A DNA stretch of 64,000 bases from assembly GCA_025024175.1 (NCBI GenBank), contig QCXZ01000064.1, forward strand, positions 14,198,001 through 14,262,000. Direction: 5' to 3'. The translations under genes and the position numbers were made by a program. A model generated the notes under the pieces. The model had not been told where the DNA came from. It worked only from the letters and a program-made list of their open reading frames with translations, and did not search any database. This DNA comes from Rhyzopertha dominica. Taxonomy: Eukaryota > Arthropoda > Insecta > Coleoptera > Bostrichidae. This document shows positions 24,561-37,287 of this stretch, in pieces; the first letter of the stretch is position 1, and every line of letters begins with the position of its first letter.

Positions 24561-27500
24561 TCGACAATTTTAAAGCGAATGAGCAAATAAAAATTTTTGA
24601 ATTTTTTTTCGGACTTCGCTACTTCCGGTTCGTTGAATGTGGAAGTAATATAACTAATAAGGACAATGTTTTCATCTTTTTTATTTTTACTTGCTACATT
24701 TCCGAAGTGCATACTTCTACTGAATAAAACTGTATGGCGGTGATGGCCAGTAAATCTGTTTAATATAAGATCACTGTTCGATAGCATTGTTTAAATTTTA
24801 GAAGTGAGTTTTATAATTAGACAAAAGCAAGTTTGCACAGATTTAAAATGGAAACACGCCTTTTGGCTCCTGCCGGTAATACCACACAGCCTCGAGGTAG
24901 TTAGCGCAATTTTCCAAGCAATTCCCTTCTTAATATTAAGTGGCAATTTCCCTTGCAAGCGGCCGCTGTAACTGCATGCTGCACGCTAGCTTTTTTTCTT
25001 TGAGAGAAGCTGCGGCATGCATGAGACACCGCAGTGATGCTCTTCCCGTCTGCAACGAGTTTCTGGAATTTATAGCGCAGAGCTTTGCATCTAGCTTTGC
25101 CTTTGAACTAGGAGCACTTAACATGTTTGGCAGCATTCCTTGAAGTGGCCTTCTGCTAGACTTGGATATATCATCCGGTTGCCATAGGATCCGGATGGTT
25201 CGGCATGTTGCACTCTGAATATTTATTATAAAGGCAAAGCACAAGCTATGCGCCAAAACATCACAGCCTGACATGGATTTAGGTTTTACAACAGAACTTT
25301 GATAATACTTTAGATGAGGAGTCATCAGTTACTGGAAAAGCGAAACCAATTCCGCACAATCATTTATTTAATAACATTTTTGGAATATCACGCCAGATGT
25401 TACAAAAGCTGGGTATCAACTTGTTAAAACCACTCATTTGTGAAACCTATCTCCTGAAAGTCTGAAAGAACTGAAAGCGGCAATAAAGCAAACTATGCAT
25501 TACAAGCACGTTTTACTAAACATCTTCGTTTAAGAAATTACTGAGTTAGTATACCTCTGCTTCAAGCAGTTAGTAGAAAATGACTTCAAGGAAATAATAA
25601 ACTCGAAATAAGTGCTAAATTACATTTGGCACTTGGCCAGAATGCTGTAAAACTCCGTAGTTGTCCAAAATAAGATTAGTATAGCGTCAATAAGAAACAA
25701 AGAAATTCAGTTAATATATATTTTATAGAATTATTTTTATGTAAGTGTGATGCACAAGAAACATAAATTGGGAAAAGCTTTGTATAGTTATTCTGCAAAA
25801 AGCTAACTACATATTTGTGTAAAAATTATATATAAAGAAAAATCTTATATGCTTACTAATTGTTTAGTATAGTTTGTATTTAATAATGGCACAAACGCGC
25901 TTGATACATATTTCGTAATTGCGATTATAGCAAGTAAGTAGCTCTGGCTTTAAGTCATCATTAAGTAAATGTTTAGACAATTGAAAAGTGACCTTCGAGG
26001 ACAGTATCACATCCGAAAGGTGGAGTAAATATTTAAAAAGCCAAAGTTATATTTTCTTAATAATTTTAACTGTGGTTGAAGATTCAATACATCCAGTGTT
26101 GTAGGTAGCAAGAGGATGAAGTTAACCTAAAAAATAATTGAATTGTCGTTCCTTTCGCATTTATTCCAAATGCGGAAGAGAAGCGCTGTTGCTCATAAAA
26201 ATATGAGATCAGAAAATTTGGTTCCAAGACGAATTCTTGTTAGTTTTCCTTCCGCGCCACTGCCTACATTTCAAGACATGCCGCCTGCTGTCTTCGATGT
26301 CACCGTTGTTCATTAAACGCCAGCCCCGGGCCGTCAACACAGCGCCCTTCAATTACAAGCTTGGCTTGTATTCGTAAACATGTCGCTCCACGATGCTACG
26401 CTCCAGTTACTTACACTAAAGCTGCTGGTCGCATAAATACAACCTCTCGTGATGTAAAGGGCAGATAATATAAAGAAAGTTCTTCTGTCACAAATTCAGA
26501 TGAACTGTCGCTTTTAATACTGTTTTTCTTAAGAGCAATCGACAGCTTATATCTCCGTTGTAGTAATGAGGTCTTCAATACAGAGCTTCTTCCAGTTTTG
26601 ATAAAGAGGTATGTGTGGCAAACCATTACGGCTTTATAAAGCTGTACCCTCAAGTATTGGATTATTAATGGTTATCCTTTGTTATCCCAAAGACATGCAC
26701 ACAGGCAAAGCTGTCCACTGTGCCTTTGAGACTTACGACAGAACGTGTTAAAAGCGTTTCGTTCTGAATCTGACAGGTCGCGCCCAAGTTAAGTGCTTTT
26801 AAAGCTCCACGTGGTTCGAGATGTTTACATCCTGTAAAGCTGAAATTCAGCGTATCTACGTATTTATCCCGAAAATGCAGCAAAGTAAATGTGCTTACAA
26901 GCTTTAAACCTTTTACTTCGTTATGTCATCAAACTTAAGTTGCTCTCAAACAATTTTTCCACTTTTTACGTTGCAACCAAAACGTAGAGGTTGTCACAAA
27001 ACTAAATAATAATATCACGAGAGTTTTAGTGGCAATTTTAACTTTCTTTTAGATCTTTAGACTCATTTTTAGAAGTATATATAGCAATAAACCAATATTT
27101 TCAAGAAGAGTTCAGTTTTTACTGTATAAATTGAACGACTCTAAGGCTGTAGTATTCATGTGCAGAAAGTAAAAGTAAAGCAGATATATTAATACATTTT
27201 ATTTTCTACGTGGTGTGTATTTTTTTATCTTGCTGTCTCAATACCTCTTTTAGAAGAAACAATTTTAGAACATTTTAAATAAAATTTGTGATTCTACTGT
27301 GAAAAAGTCTAACTTGTACGAAGGCGTATAGAAGGGCTGCGTAAAATGTTATTTTTAAATTCCGTCTTTAGTCTAATAATTCTGGGATTAATCAGAATTC
27401 TGATATATAAGTCGGAATTTAACAATAAAAATGGCCTTTCTACGTCTTCGTAAACTTGAGCAAACACTTGAAGTGTAACGCATTTATAAAGAAAGATAGC

Positions 27501-27961
27501 CAGTCTGGTAAAGTAACATTCACTGTTCAAAAACTCTCTGGATTACAATTATTGCCATTTTTTATATGAGTAAATACATTATGCACTATGTATTTAGGTA
27601 TGTATTACCTAGAGAAAAAAATGTAAAAAATAAAAAATTAAAATATATAAACGAGAAAGAAACGACAACAAATTACCTTGAAGGGCTGTAACTTGATAGG
27701 AGACAAAATTGCTCTAAGATATGTTTATTTTGGCTTATTTTGACACAAGAAGACTACTGTTAAGGTATGGCTCATTCGTTACTGGACACCTTGTATTTGT
27801 TGTCGAGTCTATATTTTATTATCTTTGAAAAGTAACAAAGCTAGAACGATAATAATGCTAAAGTGAGAGTCTTTATGTTTTTTCATTAATAATGTGTCAA
27901 CTGTGTTCCCATTTTTTATTTGTTTTTCGAACGGAATATTGTATTTTATTATGCTCAATTA
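24561..27961. other. non-coding DNA with two G+C-richer patches
   Basis: The patch 24940-25330 is open on both strands (129 codons minus, 67 codons plus), but I recognise no domain. The patch 26220-26900 has two minus-strand frames (26411-26653, 26665-26883); the first ends at a donor-like AGT|GTAAGT near 26408. They could be exons of an unknown or non-coding transcript, but I cannot support a gene. At 27783 the words CTGGACACCTTGTAT resemble a mariner-type end without a partner. Confidence 0.3.
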
Positions 27962-28076
27962 ACACTTTTTTCTGTCAATTATTATAGCTAATTGACATTT
28001 TTCTGTCAATTATAGCTAACTGACACTTTATTTTGTTAATTATAGCAAACTGAATCTTTTGTTCTGTCAATTATAA
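27962..28076. repeat. degenerate tandem repeat, about 30-bp unit
   Basis: Four imperfect units built on TTCTGTCAATTATAGCTAA and CTGACACTTTT follow each other. They diverge by a few substitutions and a 3-bp indel. No coding potential. Confidence 0.75.
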
Positions 28077-29090
28077 ATGGAAATCTTAAGTGGCCCCTTA
28101 AAGGACAAATATGTAGATACAGGCTTGCAAGTTTACGGGTAAAGCTGTTAGCAATATTTCAGCTATTACCAAATAAAAACTATGGCAGATACAGATTTCT
28201 AAAATAGCTTAGGTGTTTTTTCCAAGGAACACTTCTCGAGATTTGCTTTAGGATATATTGTTCGATTTCAATATACTAAACTTAATAACTACCAAATAGG
28301 CTACCAAATATATTCGTAATTATATAAGAGTAAAAAGGACAAATTGGTAAGGTATTTATAGCAATTAGCTAACTATATACAATTATATTTATAAGCAACT
28401 GTAAGTAGTTCGATTTCACACATTAAAAACGGAACAGCTATTTTGTAGAAAAAAATTAAAAACTTTATAACATACAGTATTTTACGACATAGACTATTAA
28501 ATAAAAGGCTGCCGATTTCTTAAAAAAATCTCTATCATTAGGCAGATGTTTACGTTGTTTATTAGTTCTCTCAAATTGAATTGTACTGATGAATGCTTTA
28601 AAAATCTATAGTGAATAACAAAACTTATTGATAAGTGGAAAAAGAACAAGCATGCTATCCAGCGAGTATTACATGTTTTCTGACAATGATATGTTTAAAG
28701 AAGGCACCCAGTGCAATTGTTTTAGTCATATATAGCGACCACTGTACATAGATCGACTAAGTTAGAAAATATTTTGAACATGTATTAATATGTATGTAGC
28801 TGTCAGTTACAAAGACTTGATTTGTACAGACTCAAACTTACAACCGTATACCGACTTTCTGAAATTTATATAGTTCCTACGTCCCAGATGGCACAAGTCT
28901 GCCCGACGTAAAGTGGATGAGAGTATTTGAAAAGCGCGAGTTTTACCGGCGCGAGGTCAACATTCCCAAGTAACTTAGATAACATGTCCGTTCTTTCATA
29001 TGACTTGAAAGTCAAAGTGAAACGATGTATTCATAGTGAATATTATCTTTCTGACTGATGGGTCTTTCGTGTATTGCGATGTAATAATAA
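28077..29090. other. AT-rich non-coding DNA
   Basis: Nothing recognised, apart from a short G+C-richer patch at 28890-28980 without an open frame of interest. Confidence 0.4.
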
Positions 29091-29150
29091 TAAGGCTGTG
29101 ACTAGCCTCCCGGCTCCGGTATTAATTCAAATCCCGGCTATACGATGACG
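29090..29150 (+). repeat. tRNA-like B-box fragment, possible SINE remnant
   Basis: AATTCAAATCCCGGC near 29127 resembles the T-arm and B box of a tRNA-derived sequence (GGTTCAAATCC). No folded tRNA or clear A box can be built around it, so it is at most a SINE relic. Confidence 0.25.
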
Positions 29151-30735
29151 GTTGAAGGTGCAGCCATCGACCGGAATTTCTGTCAAATCCCGGTGCGACA
29201 AAACGAAAATATTTTACAAGACTTATGTTTCAGCCCAAATCCAACGAGCGCTCTGGCCGCTTGCTGTTGTTTAGATTAGATTCATTTAATGTAATTTTTG
29301 TTTTTCGCTAATAATTTATATAACATCGACGGGGATCTAAAAAAACTAATATGGATGATGTGTGGGCATCTGCTATTGACTCCAGCATAAGAAAAGGTCG
29401 TCTGCAAATTGTCAGGTGACTATAGGCACGGCGGGCTAAATATAACACAATTCTCTTTATAACAGTCGTAATTCGACATTGTGTATATTTGAGAGAAACA
29501 AAAGCAACATCATCATACAAATATTACCTAGTTAGACGTTTTGTGCTAGCGATGGGCGAATATATCGCTTTATTACGTTAACTTTTTTGACTGAAATCCA
29601 CCACGTGACTATGGCGTAGGTCCCTCTACGCTCTTGCTGTTTCTCTGATGTACTATCCCTTTCTTATGGTGACTTCAGTGTTAATCGACTGTAAAATAGC
29701 GTGGGCTCCATCCACTTTCGGTTTTATTAGATATTTGAAGTTGAATAAACGACGGGAAAAAAGTTTATAATATGTCGATGTTTTGCGAAATTGATATAAC
29801 GCTCAAGTCGACATTCTTAGAGATGGAAATGACAATCTTATAGGCACGGTTATCAAACATTTAATATGAAGAACATTATCAAATCATACGCAGAATTTTT
29901 TGTCACTAATGCTACCTACAAATTACTAAACAGAAGACGGCAACTGTCAGACTGACATAATTCCTTTTTATCTATTGACGACAGAAGATAAAAGAAAAGA
30001 AAGAAGATAAAGATATTTTCACTCGGATCCTCGAAACATTCAGAAAAAATAATAGGAAATTGAACTCACGAAATGCTCCAAGACTTATAAAGGTTTTTTT
30101 GGAATGATCAGTTAGATATAGGAGAAACTTTTCCAGAACTAACGTGATAAATTTCTATCTTTTATTTAGCAAACCTTCAGCCGTGAAATCACCTATGAAA
30201 CAGCTGGAATTACCCAATCCATAGAATTAAATTAGAATATTTTGGAAAATGCTTTGGTCATCACGTTTTCTTCCTGTTATGAAGACAACAAGGCGAATGA
30301 AAAGAAGAATTACTGTAAAGGTAACAAAGTAAAGTTGAAATTATCAAACATTTCAAAGTGGCAAAGTATACTTCCACTTACCTATTCTTTGACAATTCTG
30401 CATGTGTATGAAGGTGTTTGTAAAATAAGTACAAAAATGATGTAGTGTGTTCTTTGAGTGAAATTATTTGGGGTTTCATCTAAAAAAATGAGGTGGAACT
30501 GCACGTGATTTTTTATATTTATTGGACCATTGTTAAAATATTTAGATATATATGTGTTACAGATATATGACTTGCTTATTAGAGACAAAATTACACTGAC
30601 GTCTATTTATATTATAATACCTACATAATGTATATTAATAAATATATATTTATCATCCTACGTCCTTTAATCAGTTAGTTAAATATAATAACGGTGCATC
30701 GAACAAAATTTGAAAGGCGTATAGCATATCTGTTT
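29151..30735. other. non-coding DNA
   Basis: No feature is supported. Positions 30728-30735 are the left target duplication of the next element. Confidence 0.4.
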
Positions 30736-32623
30736 TAGTGCTTTGGTCTCGGTGCTACGAGACCGAGACTTGCGTGGTCTCGATCTCGGTCTCTTAAATG
30801 CCTGGTTTCTTTGATCTCGGTCTCGGTCTACTTAGTCTTGACCTCGTGATGAGAGTCTCTGGTTTCTGATAAGTGGTGGTAATCCTAATATTTTTGAAAT
30901 CCCGATATGTTCCTTTTACAAGAATGTCATCAAAGGCGATATTAGAAATATTTACAACTAAAGTGCATCGTAAATAGCTTGAGATATATCTTCTACAGTT
31001 ACACGGTGGTGGTTACTGGTGGTTAAGCTTGGTATTTCGGTATTTGTCCTCTGTAACTTTTTCTTTTAAAATCACAGTGCAGCACACCAAATACATTTGT
31101 AAGCCGTACTAAAATTATATGCGATAATATATTTGTGTTGGCATAAATATGTCAAAATGATCATTATTTATCAGATTCTTACAATCTTTTTACATACAGT
31201 GATTTAAAAAGTATATACTATTGTATAAGCAGGAGACTATGACGGTCGTAGTTTCTTAAAGACCAAGTAATTCAGGGTATGTCGACCTGTAAGCTGCACG
31301 TAAAGAGTACTCTTTTTTCTTAAGCTGAGCTTTCGAATCTATTAAATTCTTCTTCGGAGCATAGAAATTTGAGGCTAGGTGTAAGTGATAAATATGTGTT
31401 TTTTTACGAAACATAAGTTTTTTTCTACCATAAATGACTTGTGTCAAATAAATTAATTATACTATTGTATATATTAACTAATTTGAGAGATTTTTTTATA
31501 AATAATGCTATCAAGTTGTTCATGCAAGTAACTAAATTTTGCCATCCGCTCCATCACATTTGGTTATAATTGACAACAAAATGCATACAAACTAATATTG
31601 CGCTATAGCCTTCATAGTATTTATGTACCCATGCAAGATGGCTTGTTGATTTCGTAGTAATTATACAATTAGTTGTGCTTACATTTCGAAACGAACATAT
31701 TAATAATTATTTTTATCATTTTTATTCAAGTAACATTTTTATTCATCGAACATATAAAAGAAAGATTTTTAAACTGAAAGCATCGCCTTTCTTGAAAATT
31801 ATTGCGTTTGTTGATTTAAAATTTTCGTTGATATAAATTATTGATTCGTCGCCGAAGTCGGTGGCCAATAGATAAACTAACAGAATGTAAATATCACAAC
31901 CTTGAAACGAATCTAACCTCAAAGTACATGTTGCCACCAGCATTTGCAAGTCCGGGTATTGTAAAATTAGAATTTATAAATTATAAAATGAGAAACGTTA
32001 AGTGAAACGTTAAGTAAGTGATGTGACAAAAGATAAACTTCTGACTGATTCTTATCTTTGCAAAGGCTTTAAGTGTGGAGTGAATTTTGGCACAATATAT
32101 AGTTATGCGGTAAATATTTTCGCTGTTTTGAGGATATTGCATAGATATGCAGGTAATATTTTATGATATGCTATTAAGCCCTTCCTGAAATTTTGCTTTT
32201 TTCCATAGCCCTAGTACGTGTAGGTACTTTACTAGTAGTATACTGTTCCTGTAAACATGTAAAATCTTTCAGATAAAAACTCACTATATAATCTGCAGAG
32301 CTTTACCGCTTACTATTTTATTACTACTACTGCTATTACTATTACACTACTAAAATTATGTAAGTAACAGAATTAGGTAAATAATTGAATTATATTGTGC
32401 TAATTTAGTGAACTAAAATAATGGGTATGAATATGATAATTGTGTTTTAATTACATTTAAAAGTGTCAAGTTTGAAATCATCGTCACTAGTGTAAACAAT
32501 TTAATCCCACCTTTTTGTACATATATTTATGTAAAAAAAACGAGACTCTCGAAGTCTCGTATGTCCAGTCTCGGTCTTGTATAAGTCTCGGGTACCTTAA
32601 TCTCGGTCTCGTCAGAGGCACTC
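30736..32623. mobile_element. hAT-like non-autonomous element, 1.89 kb, GAGACC-rich ends
   Basis: The 8-bp direct repeat ATCTGTTT flanks the block (30728-30735 and 32624-32631). The ends TAGTGCTTTGG and, on the other strand, GAGTGCCTCTG form a short imperfect terminal inverted repeat sharing AGTGC. Both subterminal zones (about 30747-30860 and 32538-32615) are packed with GTCTCGGTCTCG/GAGACCGAGAC words in both orientations. Arrays like these are typical transposase-binding subterminal repeats of hAT elements. The middle is AT-rich and encodes no transposase I can see, so the element would need a transposase from elsewhere. The match of an 8-bp duplication, shared termini and paired subterminal arrays makes chance unlikely. 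Confidence 0.75.
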
Positions 32624-32631
32624 ATCTGTTT

Positions 32632-35600
32632 ACCTATTTGAGATTTAGAAGCCCGCATACTCGTACGTATTGCGCGCATTACTTTATTGGGCCATCGTAT
32701 TTGAGGAACACGTGACTGAAAAACACATGTCTTCTGACGCTCTGCTCTCCATGAAAAACTAAGTGTATTCCTTACCTTGAAACAATTCATTCAGTAGGTA
32801 AGTTATTTAAATTCTGGTGTTAAATTCTGCAATCTTTTTGCCAGAAAACAATTTTCATCGTAATACGCACCGTTTTCAAAACTCAACGCCTCAAATGCTT
32901 GATCCTTATTGGCAAAGAAGTAACACAAAAATTGAGTACTTCTTTTGCAATTTCGTTGGTTCCATACTTTTGAAATACCCGAAGTTAACAGTTTTTGATG
33001 CCACAGTTTACTCTCTCTAGCCCGTCGCGATAATTCTTTAAAAATCGAACAAAGGCGCCGACTACGGGAATCCTACAAATGACTAATTCCAAGCCATTGC
33101 TTTTCGAGCGCTAAAACCCCGAAAGCTTGCTACATAAATTGAACATGTAGCGCAAAAACTTAAAACCAACTTTCCGTGCCGTAACTCTCCACAACTCCAG
33201 TTTCTTGCCAGTTTGACTGGGATAACTGAGGATTTATTATTGAGAAACTGGCCCCCACGGCGGATTTAAAAACCTACTTCATCTGCACAGAAAGAGCGAA
33301 CTCCGAATCAAATTCCCCAACAAGATAAAGTAAAGCTTATTGCTGAAGTTTAATGGAAGTCTTTCGGTCAAATACTGGAATGTGCTGTACTTCAAGTCGT
33401 TTCCAATTTGCACCGGAAAATACTTCATCCGAAATACTTTTAGCAAAATTGAATCATCTCGTAATACGCTTGATAATCAAAGTACGAGAGGGTAAAGCGA
33501 AAGATAATCTTTAACGCTTTTCATCGTACGAATAATCTGATGCAACCATTCGGCAGACAAAACACCTAGTTTTAAACCAGGCTTGAAGAAAACGTTGGTG
33601 TTTAAAGCAAATTAAAGTTTTTATGAAATATTGATTCAAGCACTTCTGATAATAAAATTACGTTGCTCATTAAGCTGCGTAAATGAAGCTCTGATTAAGA
33701 AGTTTTGCTCCTGATTGGATATTTTAGCCTTAATTAACCCATAAAAATTAATTACTGTAGTGTAAGTAATTCCGCTTCTTCTTAGGTTCCTTAGAATTTT
33801 AAACGTGCAAACTTTTAAAAGCTATCAAGGGCTAGCTCTAGCATTATATAGGAGTTATGCGGTGTTTAAAATGAAATGGAATATAGATGTGTTCATTTAA
33901 ATGTTAGATTCATGGAAACAAAATGAAATGATTTCAATTCAAAATTTTAAACACCCCCAAAAGGAAGTAGTAAGAAAAACACATATCACCGTATAGCACA
34001 AGTTCAGGATGCAGTACAAATTTATAACTTCGAATTACTTATTACCAATCAATACTATCTAAGAAAGTATTTTACCTCATTTCCAGAGAATCAAGGTCCA
34101 CGTCATTTAACAGCCACCAGTTAATAAGAAAGGCTTTTAGTGTCTTCGTTTAGATAGCGGGTGGGCCGTCTTAATATTTCATCATAAAAAGTAGCGTCTC
34201 CACTGATAACATGATGTTGTTGAAAAGTACGTGACTTCTAAGAATTGTGCAGGACATGCATAGTAGTTTATTAATCAATGTAACTCTGAAGACAAAACTG
34301 AGCTTGGTCAAAAAAAATATTTTGGAACCCAACAAAGGAAGTGTTTACGTAACTTTTATCATAGCGTTCGACCTATGCACCCGACGTCTTGTGATCCAAG
34401 ACCATGCTAGTTAAACGACATTTCTTTAGGAATACGATTACGGTAGGTGCTATTCATTTAAATCAAAGTTCTTCTCAACCTTCTAATCGTTTCCGCATCA
34501 CAGCTATCATTTTTGAAACAATTTTTCTATATCTATCAGCGTTCTTACTGAGCATACTTGATGAAAATACATGCAGACCAAAATATCAAAATAATGTGCA
34601 AAACGGCGGAAAAATATGCACTTAGAGAAGAGGTCAATAGTTCAAAGAAATGAAAACATTATTCGCGTTACTAGCCTTACTTTATTTGAAATCAAATTGA
34701 ATTCAATGTGCTGTTTTTCACGAAGGAATTATGTATCAAATTGTAAGTTGGTAGGGAAGAAAAAAACAAGTTTGCATATATGAACAGTCAAGATACAACT
34801 GCGATAAATAACATTTTATAATAATAAAATGCAAGCTTTTTAAACAATAAATTACTCCTCAAATTTGGAAGAATTGTTTGCAGCGCTGTGAAAATTTATT
34901 AGAAGAAGACGTAAATAGAAATGTTCTATTTGACTATTATGGTTCTCAAAAGCAATTTACTGTTAGCTTACGAACTTACTCGTTACTGAATAAATTGCTT
35001 TAAAACTTACTGTTTGCATTTTTTTGAACAAACTAAATTCTTATTTTTGTGTGTTGGTTCTGCTTGAGAATCTTTGTTTCTTGGCAGAAATCTATTCATG
35101 TAGCCGTTCACGACACACCTAACCATGTCACAGTAACAAACAAGTAGGTATATAATACGACTACTTTAGGCTACTAACTGCTGCCTTTATTCCAGTAGGA
35201 CGAAATAAAGACCTATAGGTTGTTTAACGTTCCTTACACATCGGCACCATCCACTTACGCATATCTCTTTGAATACTGAATAATTTTTGGCAAAGTCTAA
35301 TCGATAAACATTTTGAGACACTGTTGAAACAAACTTCGAATGTTATATACCTACCATTAAAAATATACCCTCGCATGGCTATCCCTTTCACCTAATCATA
35401 CAGTTTTAATATTTTAGCGATAAGTACTTAGTTAGAATACTTTTGTTCGGATAGAAGTAGCTTGACCAGTGCTATCAATATAGTACATACGCATTACTTG
35501 CAATTTATTATTAAAAACCAAACCGGAAGCTACCGTTTATATTTATGTACTATGACTTACAATGTTGTAAATTGCCTTTAACGAAGTGAGTATTAATTTT

Positions 35601-36389
35601 CATTCAGTAGATGTTTTGTAACGTTCTTATGTTTTTTCAAGTCCAAGTTTCAAGTGATGCAAAAGAAATTATAATATTATACTGAGCAACCTAGAAGATA
35701 AAACAAGTTTTTAGAAATTTAGTTAAAGCTCAGTACAGCATTGATTTGGAATATATATTAAGCAGCTAATCCTCAATTCGTAATAAGAACAGAATACAAC
35801 CCCCTTGCTTTTCATCCACGTGTTACCATACGGAATTGACAGCACAATAGTCTGAAATTTGCATTGCCAACTACATCGACGACGCCTAATCTATATTCAG
35901 CTTATCCAAATTTACATAAGATCCACGGAGAAATTCAGTTCACACCTTCTCAGCGCTTTGGGCAAAAAATATGCTGCCGTGGTGGGACTCCCGGAGTTGA
36001 TCATAAAAATCCAAAAGTCGTAGGTGATAACGACTACCTACTGCTCAGTGTCGGCCGTGGATTGCTCAGCGCAACGTGCATGCCATAGGGACCAGCGAGG
36101 GATGTAAATGCGCTCGAACGCTTTACAGTTCGTGAGCGATTGCGGGCTCTTTGGACATTCCCCGGTCAACCTGAAGAATGGATGTGAATTTTTCATGGGT
36201 GGCAATCAGTCGACGGGATAAATGGACCTTGTATCGAGGGACTGAGCTAACAAGTGAATACGGCTTGGCTCGTTGGCGGTTAAGCGATGCATCAATCTAC
36301 AATTGCGTAGTTGTAAATGAACGAGCGATAAGCATTTTGTGGATAAAAATGAATTATTCAAAACTAGTTTAAAATAAAAAATCAGTTAT
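32632..36389. other. non-coding DNA with more even-composition stretches
   Basis: No gene is supported. The stretches 33040-33520 and 35860-36310 have more G, C and CpG than their neighbours and no transposon signature, so they are candidates for conserved non-coding DNA. A minus-strand CAAG|GTAAGG near 32771-32778 is donor-like, but I see no supported exon attached. Confidence 0.35.
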
Positions 36390-36450
36390 CAGTGGTGGAT
36401 TCAGACGATTGGGGCCCCTGGCGGTGAATACTTTGGGGCTGGAAAACGGA
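36390..36450 (+). repeat. hAT-like terminus fragment
   Basis: CAGTGGTGGATTCAGACGAT at 36390 and GGGGCCCCTGGCGG just inside resemble the CAGTGGCGGAT-type ends of insect hAT elements. The preceding 8 bp (TCAGTTAT) is not repeated at the nearest possible partner (39054), so the element boundaries are unknown. Confidence 0.35.
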
Positions 36451-36497
36451 AAATTGTGATGATAGGAAGCGGCGATTTTTTTGCAATGATCTTAGTT

Positions 36498-37257
36498 CAG
36501 GTCCATCTACAGGAAAATCGCAAATGCAAACAAGAACATAATTACTAAAAGGTCGCAACATATCTTAGTCAAGGCCAGTAAAAACATTGAAAAACTAAAA
36601 ACATGAAGATACAACAATAATTCTAGCAAGGAAACTCAACTAATACAAGGTCTTTAACGAAATAAATTGTGAGTTTATTTTTTATTTATGGCCCTGTCAT
36701 CTTAGGACAATTAGTCAGCACACTAGTTTTTTATTGAAAGGTACATTATATACATTTATATAGGGGCATATTTAGACACCCATGCCTTAGGAGGACTCGA
36801 ACCCGCAACCTCTGTGGACATAGACAGTCGCGATTAGCCGCGCTGCCCATTAGACCACAGGCACCGTGAGGTTATTTACTATCTGTCGTAAACTTAGAAC
36901 TGCACTTTCATTTGTTGGAATTATGTCACCAGTGGCGCAGCCATCTTATACGGCCTTAAGAAATGGGGAGTAAGACAACTTGACTTGTTCGTTCTAGCAC
37001 TGATTTTGGTGCTTTTTTCTTGCTTCCTAAATGTCTGGGGCTTCTACTATAGCTAGTCTTCTAAGAGACAGTAAATAACCTCACAATATGTATCGTGAAA
37101 GAGCGTGTATGTTGCGTTTTTTTGCTAGAACTATTGCTGTATCTTCATAGTAAATTTATTGTCTGAATCTTTTTACTGGCTTTGACTAAGGATGTTGCTA
37201 CTTTTTTTTGTAATTATGTTCTTGTTTGCAACTGTGATTTTTCTGCAGATGGACCTG
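36498..37257. mobile_element. foldback element with about 195-bp arms; left arm interrupted by a SINE
   Basis: The left arm begins CAGGTCCATCTACAGGAAAA (36498 on) and the right arm, read on the other strand from 37257, begins CAGGTCCATCTGCAGAAAAA. Similarity runs for about 145 bp (to 36640 and 37111). It resumes on the far side of the SINE as a perfect 15-bp match, GTGAGGTTATTTACT at 36866-36880 and its complement at 37070-37084. Without the SINE the arms are about 195 bp with a spacer of roughly 180 bp. The spacer contains CAGTGGCGCAGCCA (36929), itself a hAT-like end. No protein is encoded. Two inverted copies of one repeat are an alternative. Confidence 0.7.
36680..36865 (-). mobile_element. 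tRNA-derived SINE, about 186 bp
   Basis: On the minus strand the head reads like a tRNA: an A-box-like TGGTCTAATGGGC, then a B box GGGTTCGAGTCCT, and TGCCT/AGGCA acceptor-like pairing. The anticodon arm does not fold properly, so it is not a working tRNA gene. A unique body and an AT-rich tail (ATAAATAAAAAAT) follow. Imperfect target duplications flank it: GTGAGTTTATT at 36669-36679 and GTGAGGTTATT at 36866-36876 (10 of 11). It is inserted in the left arm of the foldback and is therefore younger. Confidence 0.75.
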
Positions 37258-37287
37258 ATGATGGTGTAAACCGAAACCGGCAGTCGT
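37255..37287 (+). ncRNA. hammerhead-ribozyme-like core (unproven)
   Basis: CTGATGA (37255-37261) and CCGAAAC flank an 11-nt segment in which GGT and ACC can pair around GTAA. This matches the CUGAUGA - helix II - GAAA core of hammerhead ribozymes, which Penelope-like and related retroelements are known to carry. The first helix II pair (U and C) is mismatched and stem III with its cleavage site is not evident, so it may be a decayed copy or a chance likeness. Confidence 0.25.

Noticed and set aside
24936..25325. 129-codon minus-strand open frame, the second longest with a plausible composition
   Set aside because: No recognisable domain, motif or splice context, and the opposite strand is also open. 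It may be an exon of something unknown, but I cannot support a gene.
22155..27797. One long mariner element bounded by GGGTGTCCAG (22155) and CTGGACACC (27783)
   Set aside because: The ends are 5.6 kb apart with unrelated repeats between and no transposase; more likely two separate fragments.
32527..32790. Open frames on both strands near 32.5-32.8 kb
   Set aside because: They arise from the GAGACC-rich subterminal repeats, which stay open by composition.
36782..36864. Functional tRNA gene on the minus strand
   Set aside because: The A and B boxes are present but the anticodon arm does not fold. Target duplications and an AT-rich tail show a SINE.
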